DNA of 64,000 nucleotides from Brevibacillus sp. (lineage in GTDB: Bacteria > Bacillota > Bacilli > Brevibacillales > Brevibacillaceae). The notes below the pieces were generated by a model. The model saw only the letters and a list, made by a program, of their open reading frames with translations. It did no database searches and was not told the DNA's origin. The position numbers were made by a program, and so were the translations under genes. Below are positions 52,427 to 60,436 of this stretch, one piece after another. Position 1 is the stretch's first letter; every line of letters begins with the position of its first letter. The DNA is taken from contig JACDOF010000001.1 in NCBI GenBank assembly GCA_017656235.1, positions 620,001 through 684,000 on the forward strand. The letters run 5' to 3'.

Positions 52427-53674
52427 ATGATGAGCGGATGGGACAGTGAAAAAATGATCGGGTTGGCTGAGCGGTACGGTACTCCCTTGTACGTATACGA
52501 TCTGGCCATCGTACGGGAGAAAATCAGGAAAATAAGGGAGCACATCCACCCAGCTGTCTGCCTGTTTTACTCATTAAAAGCCAACCCCAATACCACACTG
52601 GTACGCAAAATATACGAGACCGGGACCAACCTGGAGATTTGTTCCTTGTACGAGCTAAAGGTGGCACAAATGGCCGGGTGCTCGCCAAAGCACATGCTTT
52701 ATCTCGGTCCAGGCAAGTCGAGGCAGGAAATCCGACAGATTATCGACTGCGGCATCCGATATGTTGTGGCTGAATCGATGCAAGAACTCGAAGTGATCAA
52801 TCAGGTGGCGGAAGAGACCGGAAAGAGCGTTCAGGTAGGTGTACGCATCAATCCTGCCGTGGCCGTAAAAGGGGCGCGACTGCAGATGGGAGGCGCGGCC
52901 AGACAGTTTGGCATCGACGAACAACAGTTTGATGAAATGGCTGCCCTGATCCGTCGGCTGCCGCGCATCCGGTTGACCGGCATACACACCTATCACGGCA
53001 CGCGCATATTGTCTGCCCAGGTAATCGCTGAGAACATTGCCTACATACTGCAGTTTGCCGATCGCGTAATCGAGCGGCACCGACTGACGCTTGACTACGT
53101 GGGCGTTGGCGGAGGAATGGGCGTCGCCTACTTTGACGGTGAGAGTGACCTGGACATCGCCCGCTTGGGCCATCTTTCTCAACGATCCATTGAAGCATTT
53201 GCGGCCAAGCATAAGGGTACGTCGATCCTGATGGAATCGGGGCGGTATATCGTAGCAGAAGCGGGGATGTATCTGGCCAAAGTGCTTTATACCAAAGTGT
53301 CGCAGGACGTCCACTTTGCGATCACCAACGGCGGCACTCACCACCATATGGCAGCGGGCGGCATGGGCAATGCCTTTCGCAAAAACTTCCCGGTTCGGGC
53401 ATTCGTTCCGGAAAGGCAGCAAGTGCATCGCTATCATGTGTCAGGTCCGCTGTGTACGCCCAATGACCTGATTGCCAAACACGTCTCCTTGCCGCAGCTT
53501 CAACCTGGAGACATTATCGGTATCGCGCGTTCCGGCGCCTACGGCCTGACCGCAAGTCCGGTTTTGTTTCTCAGCCATGCGCTGCCCCGCGAAGTTTTGC
53601 TGGACGGCGGTCATGAGTTGATCGTACGTGAACGAGACGAATACATGGTTCCTGCTGTACGTCTCGTCATGTAA
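52427..53674 (+). CDS. PLP-dependent decarboxylase, LysA/BtrK-like
   Basis: This 415-residue fold-type III enzyme has the PLP Lys in CLFYSLKANPN near residue 50. It has GIHTYHGTRI near 186, YVGVGGGMGVAYFDG near 223 and ESGRYIVAEAG near 268, and the second active-site segment PLCTPNDLIAKHV near 342. The family includes diaminopimelate decarboxylase and BtrK, which decarboxylates glutamyl-ACP. Its place after the ATP-grasp gene argues for the BtrK role. The ATG is at 52427, or 52430, which is better spaced from GAGGAGGGG. Confidence 0.82.
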   Translation: MMSGWDSEKMIGLAERYGTPLYVYDLAIVREKIRKIREHIHPAVCLFYSLKANPNTTLVRKIYETGTNLEICSLYELKVAQMAGCSPKHMLYLGPGKSRQEIRQIIDCGIRYVVAESMQELEVINQVAEETGKSVQVGVRINPAVAVKGARLQMGGAARQFGIDEQQFDEMAALIRRLPRIRLTGIHTYHGTRILSAQVIAENIAYILQFADRVIERHRLTLDYVGVGGGMGVAYFDGESDLDIARLGHLSQRSIEAFAAKHKGTSILMESGRYIVAEAGMYLAKVLYTKVSQDVHFAITNGGTHHHMAAGGMGNAFRKNFPVRAFVPERQQVHRYHVSGPLCTPNDLIAKHVSLPQLQPGDIIGIARSGAYGLTASPVLFLSHALPREVLLDGGHELIVRERDEYMVPAVRLVM

Positions 53675-53712
53675 AGGATATTCCATGCATTCCGACAAAG
53701 GAGGAACAACCC

Positions 53713-54726
53713 TTGGCCAAGAAGATTCTCGACATCCCGAAGTTTGTTGAGCAAGCGGAGGCGCCGCGCACCTGGACTTCCTGGATTGACTGCATGTATA
53801 TGCCTCTGTTCGCAGAAGGTGATGAAAGATCAACCCATGAACTGATGGGATTGAGCGGATTTGCGTTCCGCCTGCAGATGGAGAACGAGACGATTTGCAG
53901 CAGTAGCCCGTTCACCTTTGACTGGCAAAACGTTTTTGCCGAGAGCATGCTTCGACTCGGCTACAAGTCGCGCTTCTATTACGGACGTTTTGAAGGCGCG
54001 TTTCTGCCGCACGTCTCGGAGCGGTTTCCGCTGGTGACATCGAACCGCGAAGCAATAGAAGTGGTGCAGCAACATATCGATTCCGGCAAGCCGGTGATCG
54101 CATTTGACCTTTTTCTGCCGGAGTTTGGCGTGATTTATGGATACGATGACGACGCACAGGTACTTTATGCGATGGATGTGGCCAGACCGGAAGGGGCTCC
54201 ATTTTCCTACGCCAAACTGGGCCATACTTATTCTTCCATCTTGTGCGTCGGTGGGATCGCAGAGAGAGAGGAGATTCATGAAGATGAGGCTTTACGACAG
54301 GCACTCGCCTTTGCTGTCAATCATGCACGAGGACGGGACACCTATGCTGCGGATTCATACACCAGTGGTTTGACGGCATATGATGTGTGGATCGAGCACA
54401 TGAGCAAGGGGCCGAAGACGATCGAGCCCTCTATTCTTGCCTGTATCTCGGCAGTATATGCCGATGCCCGGGAGAACGCCGCCCTGTTTTTGCGAGATGT
54501 ACGCTGTCCCGAGCAGGTGAAACCGTTCCTTGAAATTGCAGCCGAAGCATATGGACGGGTTCACGGCGAACTGAAGCAGTTGTGTGAACGTTATCCCTTC
54601 CCGCATGGAGGAAAGCCTGCCGTGGAGAATTTGCGGGAGTCGATAGAAAATTTGCAATATGCCAAAGAAGCGGAGGAAAAGGCAGTTCGCCACCTGGAGA
54701 AGGCACTGGAGCTCTTTCCGGTGTAA
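53713..54726 (+). CDS. BtrH-like cysteine-fold protein 3
   Basis: This 337-residue protein starts with TWTSWIDCMYMPLFAEGDERSTHELMGLSGFAFRLQME, where Cys 27 is the likely nucleophile of a C39/BtrH_N-like fold. PVIAFDLFLPEFGVIYGYDDDAQ near residue 130 follows the fold pattern, but the catalytic His usually found in this segment is not clear. The C-terminal half is helical. The TTG at 53713 follows AAAGGAGGAACAA. It closes the plus-strand unit with the ATP-grasp and decarboxylase genes, which fits an aminoacyl transfer role. Confidence 0.6.
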   Translation: MAKKILDIPKFVEQAEAPRTWTSWIDCMYMPLFAEGDERSTHELMGLSGFAFRLQMENETICSSSPFTFDWQNVFAESMLRLGYKSRFYYGRFEGAFLPHVSERFPLVTSNREAIEVVQQHIDSGKPVIAFDLFLPEFGVIYGYDDDAQVLYAMDVARPEGAPFSYAKLGHTYSSILCVGGIAEREEIHEDEALRQALAFAVNHARGRDTYAADSYTSGLTAYDVWIEHMSKGPKTIEPSILACISAVYADARENAALFLRDVRCPEQVKPFLEIAAEAYGRVHGELKQLCERYPFPHGGKPAVENLRESIENLQYAKEAEEKAVRHLEKALELFPV

Positions 54727-54746
54727 AAGCGCGCCTGGAAACAATG

Positions 54747-54778
54747 ACGACGGCCCCATCAGGAGGTCCGTCGTTTTT
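54747..54778 (+). terminator. terminator after the third BtrH-like gene
   Basis: ACGACGG (54,747-54,753) pairs perfectly with CCGTCGT (54,768-54,774); TTTTTAT follows. It separates convergent units. Confidence 0.75.
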
Positions 54779-54879
54779 ATATTTAATATCTCAATAGCTT
54801 GATCCGACGGATCGTAGACAAAATGTGACTGCCACGATGTGTGCACAAAAAACGGCCTGGAGCTTCGCTGCGGGTTTTC

Positions 54880-55920
54880 TTAGGTAACTCTCCTCAGCAG
54901 GATGAAACCAAGAGATGCAAGTGGGCCTGCCTGAATCAGGAGGACAAGATCATGGCGATGAATCCGCTTGTTCGAGACCGCCTCTGCGAGTGAAACCAAA
55001 CAGTCGCTCCCAAGCAGGTTGCAGCGGCTCCAGGTCTTTCGCCTGTACAGCAGCGCTTCCGATTTGAGAACAGCGCGTACGTGCGCCAAAAACGCATCAC
55101 TGTGCTGCTGAGGGACAACCAGCGCAATGTCAGCAAGCGAGAACTGATTGTTGAGAAGAAATTGTGGGATTGATGACGGCAGTTGATCCAACATGGCCTG
55201 TTCCGCTGCCCTGAAGTCTGCCCATTTCCAGCGATACGGATCGCCCTGGGGCATGGCTCGGGTCGAGAGCTCGCAGGCCAGCACTTCCCAGGCGTCCGGT
55301 TCCGCCAGCACCAGACAGGATGCGGCGGCATCGCCCTTGGGATACTGGGTGAAGAAGGTGCGCGGCTGCGGGGGGGACAGGCGATCGGCGGTGACGATCA
55401 AAGATGGTTGAATCGAATCGTCAGACGCCGTGGCGTGAAGGCAGTCCAATAGCAGCAGGGCAGCGGCAAATGAGGACGAACCGGCCTGGCTGACAGAGAA
55501 CGGGATGGTTTCTTTTAAGGCACACATCTTTTTAACCTTTAACACGGGAGTCAAGGTGAGACTGGCTTCAATCGTTTCATGAGCGTAGATAAGATACCTG
55601 CCGGCTTTTAGCCTGTTTTCGGCAAGCAGTTTTTGCACACTGTCGATGGCCAGGTCGGCCGCGCCAACTGCTTCTGCGGTAGGAATGCCTTCAGCAGCAT
55701 ACCTCCCATCCCCGGTCAGCCGGGTGCACCAATCGTCATACGGAAGAGCGTATTCTTCATACAGGGCGAACAGCGGCTGAGAGAGGGAGGCTGTGTCGAG
55801 ATCTACATCATTTGAGCCCACTCTCCTGGCCGCCTCTTTTTCCTGCCTCTGTTTAAACGGCTGGCAGGGCGGTAGCGACACGAAGAACTCGGACAGATAC
55901 AGCGGCCTTCCGTTTATCAT
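54880..55920 (-). CDS. KAS III-like protein without active Cys, partner of pair B
   Basis: This 346-residue protein has a degenerate thiolase fold. The segment IPFSVSQAGSSSFAAALLLLDCL near residue 148 aligns with the KAS III active-site helix, with Gly or Ser where the Cys should be. The C-terminus reads AGPLASLGFILLRR. It starts 12 bp after the Cys-containing partner gene on the minus strand (ATG 55920, SD GGGGGTGTT). It repeats the arrangement of pair A. Confidence 0.65.
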   Translation of the reverse strand: MINGRPLYLSEFFVSLPPCQPFKQRQEKEAARRVGSNDVDLDTASLSQPLFALYEEYALPYDDWCTRLTGDGRYAAEGIPTAEAVGAADLAIDSVQKLLAENRLKAGRYLIYAHETIEASLTLTPVLKVKKMCALKETIPFSVSQAGSSSFAAALLLLDCLHATASDDSIQPSLIVTADRLSPPQPRTFFTQYPKGDAAASCLVLAEPDAWEVLACELSTRAMPQGDPYRWKWADFRAAEQAMLDQLPSSIPQFLLNNQFSLADIALVVPQQHSDAFLAHVRAVLKSEALLYRRKTWSRCNLLGSDCLVSLAEAVSNKRIHRHDLVLLIQAGPLASLGFILLRRVT

Positions 55921-55932
55921 CTCAACACCCCC

Positions 55933-56865
55933 TCAATATTGAAATAAGCTGCACCCGAAAGTGCCGCCCATGCCGGCGGTCAGGGTAAGGTAGTAGTCAC
56001 CCGGTTGGAGCAGACGTTCCACCAATGCCCGTGCAAGATTCAAGATGGGATCTGCATTGTGGCAGTGGCCCAACTCCTTCAGTGTCGGGTAGTAAAAACG
56101 ATCGTGCGGCAGATCCAGTGCGTGGGCCACCCGCAGCCAGGTGGTTTCATTCAGGTTGCTGGGGAAGATATAACGGATTTGCTGTGGGGACAAACGGCAC
56201 TCGTTCAAAGCTGTTTGGACCATCTTGATCAAACCGTAGACGAAGCTTTGTTGATACCAGGCGTAAGCGGCTGGAGGGGAGGCTGGACCGTCGTATATGG
56301 TGGCTTCACCGACAATGAACGAGTGAATCAGACGATTCCGCTTCGCATGTCGGCTCAGGTAAACAGCCACTGCAGCATCGCCGGCTACAAAGCTGTCATC
56401 CAGGCAGCGTTCTTCCGCAATGAACATCTTGTCTCCCGCAAGCAGCAGCACGCCTGTTCGCTGTGAATGGGCGCGCAGCCAGCGGTCGGCCAAGTGTAAC
56501 AACAGATGAATCGACGCACAGTTTAGCTGAGCAGCAGCAAACGTTAAGGTATCGGCGAAACCATTCTGCTGCCTCCACTTCCCCAGCGGGTCAACCAGGT
56601 ACGGAGCGAACGGGTTTAATGTATGGGTGAGCAGGATCAACCCCACATCGTCGGCTGTCAGCTTTTTACCCGCCAACAAGTTATCTGCGGCTTTGGCCAA
56701 CATCCCGGCAGCCGTATGATCCTGTTCGATGGCGATGTATTCAAGTTTTCGTTCCCATAAAAGACGATGCAATGTGCGGTTGTCGATCCGCAGTTCGTGC
56801 TGCAGTTCCTTCAGGTGAAGGCGATGATGAGGTACGTAACATCCCATTGCCTCAATGCCAATCAC
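55933..56865 (-). CDS. KAS III-like acyltransferase/ketosynthase, Cys-containing, pair B
   Basis: This 310-residue protein has the active Cys in AAAQLNCASIHLLLHL near residue 116. Like pair A, it has PSNLNETTW at the FabH His site and LGHCHNADPIL at the FabH Asn site. The Gly-rich C-terminus GMGGTFGCSLFQY is typical of FabH-like proteins. The GTG at 56865 has GGGGGGATAAGGT upstream. It faces away from ACP3 across a 253-bp A/T-rich interval that probably carries both promoters. Confidence 0.8.
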   Translation of the reverse strand: MIGIEAMGCYVPHHRLHLKELQHELRIDNRTLHRLLWERKLEYIAIEQDHTAAGMLAKAADNLLAGKKLTADDVGLILLTHTLNPFAPYLVDPLGKWRQQNGFADTLTFAAAQLNCASIHLLLHLADRWLRAHSQRTGVLLLAGDKMFIAEERCLDDSFVAGDAAVAVYLSRHAKRNRLIHSFIVGEATIYDGPASPPAAYAWYQQSFVYGLIKMVQTALNECRLSPQQIRYIFPSNLNETTWLRVAHALDLPHDRFYYPTLKELGHCHNADPILNLARALVERLLQPGDYYLTLTAGMGGTFGCSLFQY

Positions 56866-57024
56866 ACCTTATCCCCCCAACCACTCTTTCCCGAATCAAT
56901 TGGCAACGTATCTCCTCCCAATTCATTGTCAGGGTTTCGACCTCTCTGGTACATAGCACAGATGTTAGGGATGTGTTACTCAGATCATTTGGCAATAAAA
57001 CCAATGAATAACAGTAAAAAAATG

Positions 57025-57030
57025 TATAAT
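57025..57030 (+). promoter_or_regulatory. -10 candidate for the ACP3 gene
   Basis: A perfect TATAAT lies about 90 bp before the ACP3 start, in an A-rich stretch. No good -35 hexamer is seen at the proper distance. Confidence 0.4.
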
Positions 57031-57118
57031 GTTCGCGCATTTTGTATGATGGTTGTATACGGCAGCGCCGCCCGGGCGGCCCAGCCGAGACCAGTTGGAG
57101 AAAAGGAGAGGATAGAAA

Positions 57119-57367
57119 ATGCGTGAGACAGTGCGTGAAGTGACTCAAGTGTTGGCCGATCTGCTCAAAATGAACCCAGACGAGATTAAGGAAGAAGACC
57201 GGCTGTATGACGGTCTTGGTCTGGACTCGACCAAAGTGATTGACTTGCTGCTCGAACTGGAGAAAGCTTGCGGAATCGAATTTGACATGGAAGAACTGGA
57301 CCCGGAGGATTTGGAAACAGTGAAAAGCCTGGCCGCCTGTATCGATAAACGCAAGATGGCAAAATAA
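57119..57367 (+). CDS. acyl carrier protein 3
   Basis: This 82-residue acidic protein has the ACP signature GLGLDSTKVIDLLLELE, with the phosphopantetheine Ser near residue 37. The ATG at 57119 follows AAAGGAGAGGATAGAAA. It stands alone between the KAS III pair B and the AraC regulator gene. Its sequence differs much from the two other ACPs of the cluster, so it probably serves a different branch. Confidence 0.87.
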   Translation: MRETVREVTQVLADLLKMNPDEIKEEDRLYDGLGLDSTKVIDLLLELEKACGIEFDMEELDPEDLETVKSLAACIDKRKMAK

Positions 57368-57392
57368 ACCGGGATGGAGATAAAAAAACACG

Positions 57393-57420
57393 AACATATG
57401 TTTGGTTTTTCTGGTATAAT
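57393..57420 (+). promoter_or_regulatory. extended -10 promoter with overlapping palindrome, AraC gene
   Basis: TGGTATAAT (57,412-57,420) is a consensus extended -10. The perfect palindrome AACATATGTT (57,393-57,402) occupies the -35 region and could be an operator. The leader is about 200 nt. Confidence 0.6.
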
Positions 57421-57620
57421 GAACACGTCCGGTGCAAAAAGTGGATGTATAAAGATGTCGATTGCAACTATTTTTTCAATTCTTTTTATTGTCAAAAAAA
57501 CTAGAATTTAAATCAATATAAACAGATTCCTAATAATGCAATCTATGTAAAATATGGGGTAAGCATACGGTGTGATCTTCTCGGCGAATGCAAATACGCA
57601 AAAGAAAGGAATGATTTTTC

Positions 57621-58277
57621 ATGAATGCACTGGTTATCGTCGCAAAGAAGCAATCGGAAGAGCAGCAGTGCGATTTCATCCATTCCTTGAAAGACATAGC
57701 AGAGGTTGTGGCATTGGACGATTTTGAGTCTGTCAAGGAGGCAGCCGCCCGCCAAAAGTACAAAGTAGTCATCATGATGACATATGGTGATTCGTTTCCG
57801 TCATCATGGAAGATCACGGAACTGCAGACCAACTGCCCAACAGTGATCCTGACCGGGGCAAAGAACATCAATCTGTTTTCCATCCAGGCATTCATCGAAT
57901 CGTTCCAGGAAAATGATACTCCTGATATTGACAACCCGCTGTTCCGCAAGTCTCTGCAGTACATCGAGGAAAACCTGCATGAAAACGACTTGTCGTTGAC
58001 CAAGGTGGCTTCGTTCATTTACGTCAGCCGCTGTCATTATTCCCGCATGTTCAACAAGTACCTTGGCACCGGCTTCAAGGAATATATCATGACCAAGCGG
58101 ATTCAACGGGCCAAACTGCTGCTGAGAAAAGGACAACCTGTCACAGAAGTATGTTACTCCGTTGGATACAACGATCTGACGCACTTCTCACGCGTGTTCA
58201 GAAAGTTGGTCGGCGTCAACCCGTCTACATATCGCCTGTCCAACCGAAAAGAATCGTACAGTGGAGGAAAACAATGA
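57621..58277 (+). CDS. AraC-family transcriptional regulator
   Basis: This 218-residue protein has an N-terminal receiver-like domain (MNALVIVAKKQ, LTGAKNI), which lacks a clear phosphoacceptor Asp. The C-terminal AraC domain has two HTH units: LSLTKVASFIYVSRCHYSRMFNKYLG near residue 130 and VTEVCYSVGYNDLTHFSRVFRKLVG near 173. It is the only regulator gene in the cluster part of the window, so it probably controls the cluster. The ATG at 57621 follows AAAGAAAGGAATGATTTTTC. It overlaps the TPR gene by 4 bp. Confidence 0.85.
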   Translation: MNALVIVAKKQSEEQQCDFIHSLKDIAEVVALDDFESVKEAAARQKYKVVIMMTYGDSFPSSWKITELQTNCPTVILTGAKNINLFSIQAFIESFQENDTPDIDNPLFRKSLQYIEENLHENDLSLTKVASFIYVSRCHYSRMFNKYLGTGFKEYIMTKRIQRAKLLLRKGQPVTEVCYSVGYNDLTHFSRVFRKLVGVNPSTYRLSNRKESYSGGKQ

Positions 58278-59215
58278 ACAAGAAGCTGATTGGCAGTATC
58301 ATCGCGGTGATCATTTTGGGGGCAGGCATCGGTGCCTATTGGTATCTCCAGGCTCCCTACGAGTTACCCGTCTTGTCCAGTGAAATCACGGCGAAAGAAC
58401 TAAACCTCGACTTCCGCCAGGAACGTGAGACAGCCGCACGTCAGATAGACGACCAGGAGTTGAAGAATCACCTGCCGCTGGAATTGGACAAGCTCACCGC
58501 GGAAGATGCCGCTTACGCTCATGTCTACGGCATGTCGGTGCTGGAACGTGACCGTACCGAGGCTCTTGCCTACCTTGCTGCGGCAGTCAGAGCGGCCCCC
58601 GACAACCTCGTCTACAGCACGGACTACCGGCTGGCCCTGACCCGAAAGAATCAGTACCAGGAAGCAATTGATTTTTTCTCCTCACTTGATCAAAACGTTC
58701 CGGAAGTGAAGCTGCAGAAGGCCCTCGTCTACGTCGACATGCTGCAGGAAAAAGGTGTTGGCACGGCTTGGCTGGGCCAGCGATCCACCTTGTCCATCCG
58801 GGAATTGAATGAAGTGCTGGAGCGAAATCCCAACGACTGGATGGCCCATTACGCGCGCGGCCTGAACAACCTTTACTGGCCAGCCGGATTGCAGCGGGTG
58901 GAGAAAGCCATTCAGGACTTGTCCTTCTGCCTGGCCGCACTGCGGCATCTTGGAGACGAATCGATTCCGTTCTGGCCGCAGGTGTACGAGGCATACGGCG
59001 ATGCCCTGGTAAAAAACGGCGACGTGGATGGCGGTTATGCGGTGTGGAAGGATGGCCTGCGTCAGTTTCCGGAATCGGAAGGGCTGTCGAAACGGGTGGC
59101 TGCCGGAAAGGAGCAGGCGTTGGAACTGGTCAAGGAAGAACGGGGAATAGACAGTTTTCAGCCACCCAACCCGAACATCACGGACTTGAGCATCATCTGG
59201 AAATCAAAACGTTAA
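58274..59215 (+). CDS. membrane-anchored TPR protein
   Basis: This 313-residue protein has an N-terminal membrane segment (residues 5-24, LIGSIIAVIILGAGIGAYWYL) and no cleavage site, so it is anchored with most of the chain probably outside. Helical pairs between residues 75 and 290 resemble TPR repeats (LAALRHLGDES, YGDALVKNGDVDGGYAVWKDGL). It could scaffold the RnfD-like or KAS proteins at the membrane. The ATG at 58274 overlaps the AraC gene stop and follows GTGGAGGAAAACA. Confidence 0.75.
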   Translation: MNKKLIGSIIAVIILGAGIGAYWYLQAPYELPVLSSEITAKELNLDFRQERETAARQIDDQELKNHLPLELDKLTAEDAAYAHVYGMSVLERDRTEALAYLAAAVRAAPDNLVYSTDYRLALTRKNQYQEAIDFFSSLDQNVPEVKLQKALVYVDMLQEKGVGTAWLGQRSTLSIRELNEVLERNPNDWMAHYARGLNNLYWPAGLQRVEKAIQDLSFCLAALRHLGDESIPFWPQVYEAYGDALVKNGDVDGGYAVWKDGLRQFPESEGLSKRVAAGKEQALELVKEERGIDSFQPPNPNITDLSIIWKSKR

Positions 59216-59236
59216 TGAGAGCTGAGGAGATCACTG

Positions 59237-60412
59237 TTGGATGAAATCGTGATAACCGGTATCGGTGCTGTCACCTCCATCGGTGGACGGACGGCGGAGG
59301 TTTGGGACGGTTTGCTTGCGGGCCGGTCAGGAAGGAAGCGAGTCGAACGCTTTAATGTGGAGGAACATCAGAATAAATATGGATGCGAGGTCGTCCGAAT
59401 TCCTCCGTCTGGTTTGCAGCTGGAAACGGACAATATGGGACGGGCGACGCGATTGGTTCTTCCTGCCTTGATGGAGGCCCTAGCAGACGCCGGATTGGCG
59501 ATAGAAGATCTGAGCATCTATCGGACAGGCCTGTCGATCGGCACGACGATGGGGGAGATCGAGCCGTTGGAAGAAGCGATGATGCAGGGCTCCTCACGGC
59601 AAGGGGGACCTCATCTGATCGCAGAGAATATTGTGAGAATATTCGGAATGAAAGGCCCCCTCTGGACCATTACCAATGCCTGTGCGGCAGGCAACCTGGC
59701 CATTGCCCGTGCGATGGACGAGTTGCTCAGGGGACGAGCGGAGATCATGATCGCGGGAGGAGTGGATGCTTTCTCATGGGCTGCTTTTACCGGATTCAGC
59801 AGTTTGCGGGCGATGACACCGGACGTGTGCCGGCCTTTTGACCGCAACCGGCAAGGGCTGCTTCTCGGGGAAGGAAGCGGGATTTTGATCCTGGAGCGAG
59901 GCGGGCAGGCCCAAAAGAGAAAGGCCCGACCACGTGCTCGCTTGTTGGGTTACGCCATGAACTGTGATGCGCACCATATCACCCAACCTGATCCCGGTGC
60001 ATCAGGAGCGGCGCGGGCGATGGAGGATGCGCTGCGGATGGCCGGGATTGACAAACGGCAGATCGGTTATGTCAGTGCACACGGGACCGGTACCCCGGCA
60101 AACGACAGGATGGAGGCAAAGGCGCTGCGGGCCGTCTTTTCCGAGGAGGTGGAAAGGATCCCGGTCAGCTCGATCAAGGGGCATATCGGACACACACTGG
60201 GTGCGGCCAGCGCAATTGAGGCGGTCGTTTGTGTAAAGGCCCTGGAAGAGGGAATCCTGCCTCCGACCATTCACCTTGAGCAGCAGGACCCTGACTGCAA
60301 TGTGAACGTCATTGCCAACAAGCCGTTGGAGAAGCGGGTGGAGTACGTCTTGTCCAATGCCTATGCATTTGGCGGGATCAACTCCTCCCTGGTACTCGGC
60401 CAGGCCCGCTAA
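59237..60412 (+). CDS. FabF-type beta-ketoacyl-ACP synthase
   Basis: This 391-residue KAS has the full Cys-His-His triad. The Cys is in TITNACAAGNLAIA near residue 155, the first His in VSAHGTGTPAND near 282, the second in SSIKGHIGHTLGAASAIEA near 318. GEGSGILILE is also typical. It would extend an ACP-bound chain with malonyl-ACP. The TTG at 59237 has TGAGGAGA upstream. It begins a unit with two membrane protein genes and two further KAS genes, which suggests a type II ketosynthase set. Confidence 0.9.
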   Translation: MDEIVITGIGAVTSIGGRTAEVWDGLLAGRSGRKRVERFNVEEHQNKYGCEVVRIPPSGLQLETDNMGRATRLVLPALMEALADAGLAIEDLSIYRTGLSIGTTMGEIEPLEEAMMQGSSRQGGPHLIAENIVRIFGMKGPLWTITNACAAGNLAIARAMDELLRGRAEIMIAGGVDAFSWAAFTGFSSLRAMTPDVCRPFDRNRQGLLLGEGSGILILERGGQAQKRKARPRARLLGYAMNCDAHHITQPDPGASGAARAMEDALRMAGIDKRQIGYVSAHGTGTPANDRMEAKALRAVFSEEVERIPVSSIKGHIGHTLGAASAIEAVVCVKALEEGILPPTIHLEQQDPDCNVNVIANKPLEKRVEYVLSNAYAFGGINSSLVLGQAR

Positions 60413-60436
60413 CTCCGCAATGAAGAGGTGTTTGCT

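Noticed and set aside
54845-54880. Terminator for the minus-strand KAS III pair B
   Set aside because: A T-tract exists on the minus strand, but no convincing stem could be paired upstream of it.
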